From NCBI GenBank assembly GCA_033763895.1, contig JANRJQ010000010.1, forward strand, positions 314,146 to 378,145: a stretch of 64,000 nucleotides of DNA, given 5' to 3'. Made by a program: the position numbers and the translations under genes. Positions within the stretch are counted from its first letter, which is position 1. The number at the start of each line of letters is the position of its first letter. Source of the stretch: Chloroherpetonaceae bacterium (GTDB taxonomy: Bacteria > Bacteroidota > Chlorobiia > Chlorobiales > Thermochlorobacteraceae). Shown in pieces: positions 9,081-17,995 of the stretch. Below the pieces are notes generated by a model, which was not told the DNA's origin, made no database searches, and was given only the letters and a program-made list of their open reading frames with translations.

Positions 9081-10004
9081 TTACTTCATCATAAGGGTTC
9101 GTTTTTTTAAGTAAGAAAGAAGAGCGATATCAAATGGTTCGGAGGTATCAATCATTGTGTATTCAATTCCGGAATCCATCAAAGGATTTGCGAAGGAAAC
9201 GGTATGATGATGAAATGCCTCTGCATAAGCACGCTTGATGAGCTCCGGGTTTGTGGCAATTCTTTCCCCACTTTCTGAATCAACGAGTTCTAAAGAATTT
9301 TTGAAATCAAAAGTTCTTTCTTTAGGATCAAGAATGTGGAATACAATGATTTCATGATGTTGATGATGAAAGTGCTTAAGGGCAGACGCGATTCGCTCCG
9401 GAGAATCCCAAAAATCACTGAGAACGATAATTAAACTTCTTTTTTTCAATCGGTCAGAAAGGTTTGAAAGCGAAGTTGCAAGATCCGTTTTTTCCCCGCT
9501 GCTTTCTTTTACTCCTTTTGAAATCCTTTCGAAAGTTTTCAAAAGCAAGTTATAGTGAGAGGCTTTCAAACTTGGTGGAAAATATTCTTTCAAAGTAGTA
9601 TTAAAAGTTACTAACCCCACGGCATCTCTTTGGCCCATCATCAGTGAAGAAAGTGCGGCAGCCAAAACCGAACTATATTCGATTTTTGTCATTACTTCAT
9701 TCGATGATTGAAATTTCATAGAGCTTGAAGTATCCAACAGAATAAATGCGCGGAGATTTGTTTCTTCTTCGTACTGTTTAATGTAATATTTACCGGTTCT
9801 TGCAAATACTTTCCAATCTAAATGCCGAAGCTCGTCCCCTCGTGTGTATTGACGATGTTCCGCGAATTCAACGCTAAATCCGTGATATGGGCTTTTGTGC
9901 ATTCCGGTAATAAATCCTTCAACAATAAACTTTGCTCGAAGCTCAAAAGATTTAATTTTTGAAATGACATCAGGAAGCAGATATCGTTTATAATCATCAT
10001 TCAT
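9081..10004 (-). CDS. DUF58-domain protein (MoxR-associated, vWA-like)
   Basis: A 307-residue protein with the DUF58 core YTRGDELRHLDWKVFARTGK and a following von Willebrand A-like domain whose metal site reads LLDTSSSM. Family members are usually encoded next to a MoxR AAA+ ATPase and membrane vWA proteins, and are thought to help assemble or mature envelope or metal-dependent complexes. No moxR gene is visible on either side here, which is unusual. I chose ATG 10004 (MNDDYKRYLL); the open frame runs on to 10181 but that stretch is low-complexity and would overlap the hemL leader. The molecular function is unknown. Confidence 0.88.
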   Translation of the reverse strand: MNDDYKRYLLPDVISKIKSFELRAKFIVEGFITGMHKSPYHGFSVEFAEHRQYTRGDELRHLDWKVFARTGKYYIKQYEEETNLRAFILLDTSSSMKFQSSNEVMTKIEYSSVLAAALSSLMMGQRDAVGLVTFNTTLKEYFPPSLKASHYNLLLKTFERISKGVKESSGEKTDLATSLSNLSDRLKKRSLIIVLSDFWDSPERIASALKHFHHQHHEIIVFHILDPKERTFDFKNSLELVDSESGERIATNPELIKRAYAEAFHHHTVSFANPLMDSGIEYTMIDTSEPFDIALLSYLKKRTLMMK

Positions 10005-10221
10005 TATGTATGGAAGAGTTTTATCTTTTTTTTTGAAATCAAAATGTAAAAATGCGACGAAGCAAAAAATTTGATTAACGAAAAACAAACAACTGAAGTT
10101 AACGCTTTCAGTTATACTTTTTCGGAGCAAAGAGGGAGAAACCGGTTTGAATCGGGGAAGTAGTAGAGAATACTTAGTCATAAAAGAAATTTATTTTGTT
10201 TACCTAAAAAAATATCAGGAA

Positions 10222-11517
10222 ATGAATTTTCATAATTCAGAAGCGCTCTTTGAACGGGCAAAAAAATCAATTCCGGGTGGAGTCAATTCTCCAGTGCGGG
10301 CATTTAAGTCTGTTGGCGGAACGCCAGTATTTATGACCCGAGGCGACGGGGCTTATATTTTCGATGCGGATGGAAACAAATACATTGATTACATCGGATC
10401 TTGGGGACCCTTCATTTTAGGTCATTCACATCCTGCTGTTAACGCAGCGATCGAAAAAACATTGAAGACGGTCACAACAAGTTTTGGCGCACCCACAGAA
10501 TTGGAAATTGAGTTGGCAGAACTTGTCAAATCACTTGTTCCCTCGATTGACCTTATTCGAATGACTTCCTCTGGAACAGAAGCCTGCATGTCGGCGATTC
10601 GGGTTGCCCGCGGGTTTACGGGGAGAGATAAAATTATTAAGTTTGAAGGATGCTATCACGGCCACGGCGATTCCTTTTTGATTCGTGCAGGTTCAGGCGC
10701 GCTTACGCTCGGTGTGCCCGATAGTCCGGGAGTTACAAAAGGGACTGCGGCTGATACGCTGAATGCAACTTATAACAATCTTGATTCAGTCTTGAAATTA
10801 GTCGATGAAAATGCAGGAAATATTGCAGCAATAATAATTGAGCCGATTGGTGGAAATATGGGTGTTGTACCGGCATCACGTGAATTCTTAACAGGACTGC
10901 GCGAGATTTGTAATCAAAAAAACATTGTATTGATTTTTGATGAGGTTATGACCGGCTTTAGAGTTGCACTTGGAGGTGCACAATCGCTTTTTCATATAAA
11001 GCCCGATATGACAACCTTTGGTAAAATCATAGGCGGCGGTTTACCTGTTGGAGCCTATGGAGGTAAAAAAGAGATAATGGAATCAGTGGCTCCGCTCGGG
11101 CCTGTGTATCAAGCTGGAACACTTTCTGGAAATCCGCTTGCAATGAGTGCCGGACTCGCCACCTTAAAATTACTTCGCGATGAGAATCCTTATCCATTAT
11201 TAGAAAAAACGACTGCCGAACTTGAAAAAGGATTGAAGGATACACACCGAAAACTTGGAATTGAACATTGCATCAAGCGAGTAGGGTCAATGATTTGTGA
11301 GTTTTTTACGGATCAAGATGTTACTGATTTCCAAACCGCTACGAGTTCGGATACCAAAAAGTTTGCGGCGTATTTTCATCAAATGCTAAGGCAAGGAATA
11401 TACTTGCCTCCAGCTCAATATGAAGCAATGTTTCTTTCAATTAAGCATGAGAGGGTTGAAATTGATGCCACAATTCATGCTCACGAAATTGCATTAAAAG
11501 AAATCTATACGAGTTAG
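10222..11517 (+). CDS. hemL: Glutamate-1-semialdehyde 2,1-aminomutase
   Basis: A 431-residue PLP enzyme that makes 5-aminolevulinate, the first tetrapyrrole precursor in the C5 pathway. The PLP lysine is K268 in TFGKIIGGGLPVGAYGG, and the phrase MTSSGTEACMSAIRVARGFTG is diagnostic. Length fits the family (about 430). I chose ATG 10222, with AGGA just upstream; an upstream TTG in frame would add 25 unrelated residues. This pathway feeds both heme and (bacterio)chlorophyll, which fits the bciB gene 20 kb away. Its TAG stop directly abuts the stop of fmt on the other strand, leaving no room for a terminator between the two. Confidence 0.96.
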   Translation: MNFHNSEALFERAKKSIPGGVNSPVRAFKSVGGTPVFMTRGDGAYIFDADGNKYIDYIGSWGPFILGHSHPAVNAAIEKTLKTVTTSFGAPTELEIELAELVKSLVPSIDLIRMTSSGTEACMSAIRVARGFTGRDKIIKFEGCYHGHGDSFLIRAGSGALTLGVPDSPGVTKGTAADTLNATYNNLDSVLKLVDENAGNIAAIIIEPIGGNMGVVPASREFLTGLREICNQKNIVLIFDEVMTGFRVALGGAQSLFHIKPDMTTFGKIIGGGLPVGAYGGKKEIMESVAPLGPVYQAGTLSGNPLAMSAGLATLKLLRDENPYPLLEKTTAELEKGLKDTHRKLGIEHCIKRVGSMICEFFTDQDVTDFQTATSSDTKKFAAYFHQMLRQGIYLPPAQYEAMFLSIKHERVEIDATIHAHEIALKEIYTS

Positions 11518-12465
11518 TTATGATGGCAGGGGAGTGATATCAAATCGCTCCCCTTCTTTTTTTCGATATCCCCTAAGAAATTCTTGAGCGGTCATTTCCT
11601 TCTTTCCCTCGGGATGCAACAGAAGAATTTCTATTTCTCCAACGCCGCAATTGACAATAAAGGATGAGGATGTAAGATTCCAAAGCCCAAATGTATCGTT
11701 CGTCGTTTCTGATGAAGAGCGTTTTGATTTTAGAATTCTGAAAGTTTTACCCTCAAAGGTTGTCCAAGCTCCCGGATGTTTAGAAAGCCCCCGAATAAAA
11801 TTATGGATTTCCTCAGAAGTAAGCCGCCAGTTTATTTGTGTGTTTTCCTTAAAAAGCTTAGGTGCTTTGGTAGCTAAGGCATTGTTTTGAAGCGTCGTGA
11901 CAACTTGCGAATGCTCGATAAGTTTCAAGGTTTCAGCAACCGTTTCGGCACCCAAGTAAGAAAGTCGTATTGCCAATTCTGAAGCGGTTTCGTCAGGATT
12001 AATTTCTGTTCTTCGTTGAAGAATCATTGACCCGGTATCTACCTTTTCTTGAAGAAAAAAAGTGGTGACACCCGTTTCAGTTTCTCCTTTGATTATAGCC
12101 CAATTGATAGGTGCTGCGCCGCGAAATTTTGGAAGCAAAGAGGAATGAAGATTAAAAATCCCTTTGGGGGGAATCGAAAAAATCTCTTTTGGTAAAATTT
12201 TAAAAGCGACAACAACGATAACATCGGGTTTCTTTTGATTCAACAGCTCAAGAAATGAAGGGTCTTGAACTTCCTCAATTTCTTTTACATCGAGCCCGAG
12301 CTCAATAGCTGCTTTTTTTACGGGAGTTGCCTCCGGCGAGTCTGTGGCCTTACGCCGTGGCTTATCAGGACTGGTAACAACAAGACTAATATGATGATTT
12401 TGAGCGATTAACCGAAGTGAAGGCACTGAAAAATCGGGTGTTCCAAAAAAAATAACATTCAACAT
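11518..12465 (-). CDS. fmt: Methionyl-tRNA formyltransferase
   Basis: A 315-residue enzyme that formylates initiator Met-tRNA. The N-terminal Rossmann-like domain has IFFGTPDFSVPSL, the catalytic block NLHSSLLPKFRGAAPINWAI and VDTGSMI, which carries the active-site Asp. A smaller C-terminal beta-barrel domain follows from about residue 205. Here fmt stands without def, which often accompanies it. ATG 12465 starts directly at the first beta strand. Its 3' end is flush with hemL. Confidence 0.96.
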   Translation of the reverse strand: MLNVIFFGTPDFSVPSLRLIAQNHHISLVVTSPDKPRRKATDSPEATPVKKAAIELGLDVKEIEEVQDPSFLELLNQKKPDVIVVVAFKILPKEIFSIPPKGIFNLHSSLLPKFRGAAPINWAIIKGETETGVTTFFLQEKVDTGSMILQRRTEINPDETASELAIRLSYLGAETVAETLKLIEHSQVVTTLQNNALATKAPKLFKENTQINWRLTSEEIHNFIRGLSKHPGAWTTFEGKTFRILKSKRSSSETTNDTFGLWNLTSSSFIVNCGVGEIEILLLHPEGKKEMTAQEFLRGYRKKEGERFDITPLPS

Positions 12466-12505
12466 TGAATAGATTTCCTTAATTTAAATGTATTAATGAT
12501 GTAAT

Positions 12506-12524
12506 TACCTAAATTAATTAGGTA
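12506..12524. repeat. Inverted repeat TACCTAA-N5-TTAGGTA, possible operator
   Basis: Two perfect 7-bp arms, TACCTAA (12506-12512) and TTAGGTA (12518-12524), are separated by ATTAA. The site lies 41 bp upstream of the fmt start codon and about 100 bp upstream of the likely susC-like -7 element. It has the size of a dimeric repressor site. In such AT-rich DNA it could still be chance. Confidence 0.35.
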
Positions 12525-12627
12525 TAATTCTATTTTATTCGATAGATTAGACAAAGGATTTATTAACAAAATAATTCTCTAATTAATCCTTACATACTTG
12601 TACAGAACATTTATTAAAGTACGCTTA

Positions 12628-12635
12628 TAAGTTTG
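12628..12635 (+). promoter_or_regulatory. Probable -7 element of the SusC/SusD operon
   Basis: TAAGTTTG matches the Bacteroidota -7 consensus TAnnTTTG. No good TTG is found 19-22 bases upstream, so the -33 half is weak, and this promoter may need help or be regulated. The transcript would start near 12641 and carry a leader of about 58 bases. Confidence 0.45.
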
Positions 12636-12650
12636 GTAAGTGGTACGTCG

Positions 12651-12664
12651 TTGCCTTAAGGCAG
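12651..12664. promoter_or_regulatory. Palindromic operator-like site, TTGCCTTAAGGCAG
   Basis: The 12-bp core TGCCTTAAGGCA (12652-12663) is a perfect palindrome just downstream of the expected transcription start. The run TTGCCTTAAGG is identical to the core of the MntR box known from Bacillus (TTTGCCTTAAGGAAAC). A repressor bound here would block the SusC/SusD promoter. The alternative is a small mRNA hairpin in the leader. Confidence 0.45.
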
Positions 12665-12698
12665 AACAACAACAAAATAAACAACAACAGGAGGAAGA
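12664..12698 (+). promoter_or_regulatory. CAA-rich unstructured leader with strong Shine-Dalgarno
   Basis: The leader consists of repeated AAC/ACA units (12665-12688) with no G or C-G pairing potential, followed by AGGAGG (12689-12694) four bases before ATG 12699. Few genes in this window have such a clear ribosome site. The layout suggests high translation of the SusC-like receptor. Confidence 0.7.
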
Positions 12699-15653
12699 AT
12701 GGAGCTTTTTCTATGGAAAAAGTTAGGGAAGGGGATTTTTGCTCTAACCTTATTATTCACTTTTATTTCGGGGGCTAAGGCTCAAATGGCGGGTGAAGTG
12801 CGCGGGATTGTTAAAGACGCGTCTAGTGGTGAATTGCTTACGGCTGTTTCAGTTCAAGTCGAAGGGCTGAAATTGGGAAGCGTCACCAATGTCAATGGAG
12901 AATTCGTCATCCGTCGAGTACCATATGGAAAATATAAAGTACAGGCTCGGCTTGTTGGATATAAATCCACAACAGTAGATGTTACAGTTGGGGAGGTTAA
13001 TCAACCAATAACGATCTTAATGGCAGTCACCGCGGTCACCTCGGATGAAATTGTCGTTACCGGTCAAGGTGCTGCTATTCCAAAAAAGCAATTACCTTAT
13101 TCAGTCGAATCAATTTCATCTGAACAAATTAACCGACCGGGTATCACATCCGTTGATCAAGCCTTGCAAGGACAAGTTCCGGGATTAAGTTCGTTTAATG
13201 CCACAGGCGTACCGGGAACGGGAGCAAGAATCCAAACCCGCGGCGTAAAGAGCGCGCTATCAAATACCACGCCCGTGATTTATGTTGATGGGGTTCGTGT
13301 GGATGTGGCAGATAACTTTCGCTTAGCCGATGGAACAGGCGGCGCAACTAGTTCATCACTTGCAGATTTAGTAACAGGCGATATCGAACGAATTGAAGTA
13401 ATCAAAGGAGGAGCTGCATCTGCCCTTTACGGGGCGGAAGCCGCAAACGGGGTTATCCAAATTTTTACCAAAAAAGGAAAAGCCGGTGATGCCAGAATTC
13501 GGTTTCAACACCAAAGCGGTGCCGATGTTCCTGAAACCAAATTTGTATTTGAACAGCGAACAAAAGATTTGCTCTATCGCACCGGTTACTTCAATCGTAA
13601 CTCGCTGAATGTGACGGGTGGTAATGAGGCGCTTTCATATAACGCATCCGGAAGCATTCAATATGGTAATGGCGTTTTCACTGAAAACGAACTTTCCAAT
13701 CAACTCTATAATGTTACGGGCGGAATCAAAGCCGTTCTCTCTTCAAAATCCGACTTAGAATTTTTTGCCAATCTTACGAGAAATCAATTTGGGCGAACCT
13801 TAATGGGAAATGCCTATGATGTTTCGCCATTAACATTCTTAGAAGCAGGATCTGAACTGAGACCGGGAAATTATGTGTTTCCTGATCCGGGTTCAATCGA
13901 TGTAACAGATCCGGCGGCCGTTGAAAGAGCATTTCGCCCAAGAATGCTGATTGATTACCGAACCGTGACGAACAGAGTGATTTCCGGATTAACATTCAAT
14001 ACCTCACCGGTTGCAGAATGGGCGAATCGATTTACCATTGGGGTTGATTATCGAAAAAGTGAGGAAAGAAACTTCGTGCCTGTTGCGTCAGTAATTGAAC
14101 AAGTATTTTCGGTGAGTGAACAAGCTCGCTCCGACCGTGAATTTCTTACGCTTACCCTCGAGTACGCTGGATCATACAAGTTGCCGATGTTAGGCGAGTT
14201 CTTAAGCCAAACATTAGCTTTTGGTGCAAGAGGATTCAGAATTGAAGATCGCGAATCATTCATCAACGGTCAAAACTTCCCAATACCCGGAACAACCGAA
14301 GTCAACAATGCTAATACGATCACCGCAGGAGAAAGCAACCGTGCATTATTCAATGGTGGGTTTTATTTGCAAGATCAAATTGGAATCCAAGATAAAATAT
14401 TTATCAATGTTGCCGGTCGATTAGATATTAATACGACTTTCGGTACCGATCAAGGAATTCAATTTTTCCCAACGGTTGGTTTAGCTTATAACATCTCGGA
14501 TGAATCGTTTTTTGAACCACTGAAAGAAATTGTGACTTCATTAAAGCTACGTGGTTCTTGGGGAAAAACAGGGAATTTTGCTCCTAATCCATTTTCAAGA
14601 GATCGTTCTTTTGTTTTTGGGCGCTATAACGCTACAGCGGGAGGTTTAACTTTTGGCAACCCCGGTAATCGAAATTTAGGGCCAGAGTTTACAACTTCTA
14701 TTGAATATGGTTTCGACCTTGGTATATGGGAAGATCGAATTTCTGTTGAATTCAGCTATTACGATCAAAAAACAACAGCGAGTTTGCTAAATAAGCCAGA
14801 GGATCCAGCAGGAGGTTTGGCAGACCAAGTGAGAAATGTTGGAACCATTACCAACAATGGTATAGAATTAGCCGTCAAAGCAATTGTTCTTCAAGAAGAA
14901 GACTATACTTTGTCACTTCGAGGGTCTCTGACTACAGTAGCTAATCGACTTACGAGCCTTGGTGGTGCAGCACCATTTACAATAGGCGGTTTTGCATTTT
15001 TACCGATGCGTGCCGAGGAAGGTCAACCCCTTGGTGTTTATCGTGTAACAATTCCTACCGATGAAAATGGAAATCGAATTGATGGCCCAGTACCCGCCGG
15101 AGGTTTTGGTCAATTTTTAGGTGACTTTGAAACCATATTATTTGGAACTCCAACGCCAACCGCATTTGGGTCGTTTGGGTTTGACCTTACACTTTTCAAC
15201 GACCTTACCATTACCGCTTTGGGAGAATTTGCAACAGGTCATTCAATTCTGAATCAAGCCCTCGATACCCGTTTTTATCAAGGCTTTAATGATATTGTGG
15301 GAAATGAGATGGGTGATTATTCAGCCGCAAATTCAATTGCAAATTACAACTCGGGCTTTCTTCCAAATGACAATTATGTCACGGATAATTTCACAAAAAT
15401 ATTGGTTGAAAAGGCCAATTGGTTTAAGATTCGGGAAATCTCTGCTCGCTACAAAGTTCCGAAAGATCTTATTGATGGTGTAAATATCACGCTTAGTGTA
15501 AGAAATCCGTTCATTTTTGGAACAAGCGCACGTGGGATTGACCCTGAACTAGCAACAGTTCGAGCCGGAGGAGCACTCGATTTAGGGGGCGTTGGAAACT
15601 TAGCAGTGTCTGCTCCTCGCCAGTTCCGGTTTACCATCGATTGGTCATTCTAA
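12699..15653 (+). CDS. SusC/RagA-family TonB-dependent receptor
   Basis: A 984-residue outer-membrane receptor. Order: signal peptide (1-29, cut after GAKA), a carboxypeptidase-regulatory-like beta-sandwich (about 33-118) and a TonB-plug domain (about 120-255, with the SusC phrase ITSVDQALQGQVPGLS and the plug end KGGAASALYGAEAANGVIQI). A 22-strand barrel follows and ends in the usual C-terminal aromatic (FTIDWSF). It imports a large or scarce ligand with energy from TonB. The downstream SusD-like lipoprotein, 40 bp away, is its expected lid. No glycoside hydrolase, sulfatase or ECF sigma gene is next to the pair, so the ligand is not evident; the operator-like site ahead hints at metal control. 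Confidence 0.95.
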   Translation: MELFLWKKLGKGIFALTLLFTFISGAKAQMAGEVRGIVKDASSGELLTAVSVQVEGLKLGSVTNVNGEFVIRRVPYGKYKVQARLVGYKSTTVDVTVGEVNQPITILMAVTAVTSDEIVVTGQGAAIPKKQLPYSVESISSEQINRPGITSVDQALQGQVPGLSSFNATGVPGTGARIQTRGVKSALSNTTPVIYVDGVRVDVADNFRLADGTGGATSSSLADLVTGDIERIEVIKGGAASALYGAEAANGVIQIFTKKGKAGDARIRFQHQSGADVPETKFVFEQRTKDLLYRTGYFNRNSLNVTGGNEALSYNASGSIQYGNGVFTENELSNQLYNVTGGIKAVLSSKSDLEFFANLTRNQFGRTLMGNAYDVSPLTFLEAGSELRPGNYVFPDPGSIDVTDPAAVERAFRPRMLIDYRTVTNRVISGLTFNTSPVAEWANRFTIGVDYRKSEERNFVPVASVIEQVFSVSEQARSDREFLTLTLEYAGSYKLPMLGEFLSQTLAFGARGFRIEDRESFINGQNFPIPGTTEVNNANTITAGESNRALFNGGFYLQDQIGIQDKIFINVAGRLDINTTFGTDQGIQFFPTVGLAYNISDESFFEPLKEIVTSLKLRGSWGKTGNFAPNPFSRDRSFVFGRYNATAGGLTFGNPGNRNLGPEFTTSIEYGFDLGIWEDRISVEFSYYDQKTTASLLNKPEDPAGGLADQVRNVGTITNNGIELAVKAIVLQEEDYTLSLRGSLTTVANRLTSLGGAAPFTIGGFAFLPMRAEEGQPLGVYRVTIPTDENGNRIDGPVPAGGFGQFLGDFETILFGTPTPTAFGSFGFDLTLFNDLTITALGEFATGHSILNQALDTRFYQGFNDIVGNEMGDYSAANSIANYNSGFLPNDNYVTDNFTKILVEKANWFKIREISARYKVPKDLIDGVNITLSVRNPFIFGTSARGIDPELATVRAGGALDLGGVGNLAVSAPRQFRFTIDWSF

Positions 15654-15693
15654 TTCAAAATTGACGCGAAAAATTAAAACTCAACTATTCATT

Positions 15694-17157
15694 ATGAACA
15701 AACGATTTGTTTCATTCATCTTTGCATCACTCTTCGCACTTAGCCTTTTGGGATTAACCAGTTGCGAACAGTATGACCCAACTGAGGTGAAGAATCCATC
15801 GATCACTGAAGAAAACCTTTTGGCGAATCCGCTTGGATCTACTGCCATTTTAGTGACCGGGGTTCGACGCCAATTTTCAATAGCAACCGGACCGGTGGTC
15901 TATACTTCTGAAATCGTCTCAGATAATTACGATTACGTATTTGTCACGCTTTCACCACTGCTTGATCGACCGGCAAGTCTCACGCCTCTCGATCTTACCA
16001 TCAATGGTTTAGGCGGTCCTTACTTCACAACGCAGAGATTGAGAGCCCTGTGCGACTTTGGCATAAATCAACTTTCTAAGCTTGATGCCAATGCATCGAA
16101 CGCTCAACTATCGGAGCTCTATTTCTATAAAGGGATGGCTCTTCTCTTTCTCGCTGAAAACTTTAGCAATTTTCCTATTCAAGAATTGGGATTGCCGGTT
16201 ACATCTGCCGTTGCCTTAGATTCTGCGGTTGCTCAATTCAATCAATCCCGAGCTTTAAGCACCGGCTTTGCGACATTAAGCCGCTTAGCAGCAGCACGCG
16301 CACTCCGATTAAGAGGAAATCGTGCTGCAGCAATTTCCGAAGCGAATGCAGCTTTGGCAGCGTCAAACTTTTCAACAGCTACTCTTCAAGCGCTTTACAC
16401 TGAAGCTATCTTGGATAACGAAAACAATTTCTTTTTCTTTAGAAGCACAGCCAATCAAACACAACCCTTACCGAGATTGGATTTCTTAGATCCGAAAAAT
16501 ACAACTCAGAGAGGATCAACGATTACAATGCTTAAAGGTGAAGAAGCGCATTTGATTTTGGCTGAAGCGGCAATATCTCAAGGAAATTTGGCTGAGGCTC
16601 GAGAGCAAATGAAAAGGGCTATTACTTTAGCAAAAAGCCGTGCGACATTAACATACACTGACCGTGCGCGTCGCCCAAGCAGACCAAATAACGACACTCT
16701 TCTTATAAAAATGAGTTCAAACCATACACATTCTGATACGACATTGCGTTTTTCGGGCTTGATCGTTGCGAGAACAGCGGGTAGAACTTTAACAACATCC
16801 CCTATCTCAAACACCAGCCTTGATACGAATGCGATTAACGCCTTACCTGCGACAAGCGAGCGGGAGCATTTCTACACTTTGTATTTGCTCCGCCAGCATA
16901 TCTTTTTTCTGGAAGGGCGTCGTATGAGCGACTTAGGAATCCGTCTTCCGGTGATGCAACGCCAAATTGAAGGCTCGCCCAATATGCCTGATGGTTCGCC
17001 CGGGACACGCGTTGTTGTTCCATCGTATATTCCAAATAACGATGAAATGGACGCCTTTACGATAAATTCAACCACTGGCGTTGTTACCATTACGCACGAC
17101 ATGAATGGGGTTTTGGCTAATAACAGAGCGACTGTATCTCCTTTTACTTTACCTTAA
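15694..17157 (+). CDS. SusD/RagB-like surface lipoprotein
   Basis: A 487-residue lipoprotein. The signal ends in a lipobox, LLGLTSC, with acylated Cys near residue 24. The body is helix-rich with TPR-like units typical of SusD (EAHLILAEAAISQGNLAEAREQMKRAI near 280-306) and a late segment REHFYTLYLLRQHIFFLEGRR that corresponds to the conserved C-terminal helix pair. It would cap the SusC-like barrel from outside and capture ligand. I chose ATG 15694; the open frame reaches back to a TTG at 15661, which lacks a reason to be used. The gene is second in the operon and ends 18 bp before a strong terminator. Confidence 0.9.
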   Translation: MNKRFVSFIFASLFALSLLGLTSCEQYDPTEVKNPSITEENLLANPLGSTAILVTGVRRQFSIATGPVVYTSEIVSDNYDYVFVTLSPLLDRPASLTPLDLTINGLGGPYFTTQRLRALCDFGINQLSKLDANASNAQLSELYFYKGMALLFLAENFSNFPIQELGLPVTSAVALDSAVAQFNQSRALSTGFATLSRLAAARALRLRGNRAAAISEANAALAASNFSTATLQALYTEAILDNENNFFFFRSTANQTQPLPRLDFLDPKNTTQRGSTITMLKGEEAHLILAEAAISQGNLAEAREQMKRAITLAKSRATLTYTDRARRPSRPNNDTLLIKMSSNHTHSDTTLRFSGLIVARTAGRTLTTSPISNTSLDTNAINALPATSEREHFYTLYLLRQHIFFLEGRRMSDLGIRLPVMQRQIEGSPNMPDGSPGTRVVVPSYIPNNDEMDAFTINSTTGVVTITHDMNGVLANNRATVSPFTLP

Positions 17158-17175
17158 AAAAGGAAACGACTTACC

Positions 17176-17213
17176 AAACAAAAAACCCGAGTGTTAACTC
17201 GGGTTTTTTGTTT
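17176..17213. terminator. Strong Rho-independent terminator after SusC/SusD
   Basis: A perfect 16-bp stem pairs 17176-17191 with 17198-17213 around a TGTTAA loop; the GC core is ACCCGAG/CTCGGGT and the lower stem is A-rich on the left and T-rich on the right. It can work in both directions, stopping the SusC/SusD transcript and the minus-strand gene that ends at 17293. Confidence 0.9.
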
Positions 17214-17292
17214 GATCTAATCTAAAAAATTTATAAAAAGTCTTTTGAGCGAAATCAGAATTGAAATCAATAAAAAGTGAGGTTCAATTCAA

Positions 17293-17850
17293 CTAAAGTT
17301 TGATTGAAATTTTATTCTCAGCCTCAAAGTAACGAAGCGATGCGAAATAAGATCCAAAAATGACCGTTGTGAAAAATAAATCTCCTGTGATTTGATTGCG
17401 CAAAAATGGCAAAGCTGCCACATAGCAAAGCGTAAGACCTTGCATGTTTTGAGGATAATATCCGCTACCGAGCCAAACGCCAAAATTGGTGACGATAAAA
17501 AAGACAAACGAAGAAACAATTGAAGCCCCAGCGAGTTTGGTGATTTCAAGATAACCGGGTTTGGTTGCGCTCTTCAGCCAAAACCCAATAAAAGAAATTA
17601 ATGTCACAGCTAAGTAAACATGCCACATTCCAGTATGAAAACCTGCAAAAGGATTCACACCAACACGGTAAAGAATTTCAAGCGCGATATCAGAAACAAG
17701 CATCGCGGCAACAGGTACAAAAAGACCTTCGATTTTAGAATTGAAACGAAATGACCCAAACAATGCGACGGCTGCGATTGCGGTCATGTTTGCCGGGTGT
17801 GGTAAAACTCTGCTCAAAACTGCAAAAAGAATTAAAGAAGTAACCAACAT
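17293..17850 (-). CDS. DUF6580-family integral membrane protein
   Basis: A 185-residue protein with about five to six membrane helices. It begins with the family phrase RVLPHPANMTAIAAVALFGSFRF (quoted in part: residues 14-36), and later has ANFGVWLG-like and YY..NMQGL.LCYVAALPF segments, as in DUF6580 proteins. The family is of unknown function; its size and helix pattern resemble substrate-binding S components of ECF vitamin transporters, which is inference only. It is monocistronic, between two terminators. Confidence 0.8.
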   Translation of the reverse strand: MLVTSLILFAVLSRVLPHPANMTAIAAVALFGSFRFNSKIEGLFVPVAAMLVSDIALEILYRVGVNPFAGFHTGMWHVYLAVTLISFIGFWLKSATKPGYLEITKLAGASIVSSFVFFIVTNFGVWLGSGYYPQNMQGLTLCYVAALPFLRNQITGDLFFTTVIFGSYFASLRYFEAENKISIKL

Positions 17851-17949
17851 ATAGATGTAAGATTGATTGAGTCGGAAAACGGTTTATGTTTGCAAAAATA
17901 GCTTAAATGGCGATTGAAACAATAGAATCTTTCACTGAATTTAAAAACC

Positions 17950-17976
17950 AAATAGCGCGGGGTGACCGCGCTATTT
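17950..17976 (-). terminator. Terminator of the lipoprotein gene
   Basis: AAATAGCGCGG (17950-17960) pairs with CCGCGCTATTT (17966-17976) around a GGTGA loop. Read on the minus strand, the stem is followed by TGGTTTTTAA. It lies 20 bases beyond the stop codon of the lipoprotein gene ending at 17996. Confidence 0.85.
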
Positions 17977-17995
17977 GAGCAAAAGAATTCAAAGT

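Noticed and set aside
12506-12524. Reading the inverted repeat as a DtxR/IdeR iron box
   Set aside because: The half-sites are in the reverse order (CCTAA then TTAGG) compared with the TTAGG...CCTAA consensus.
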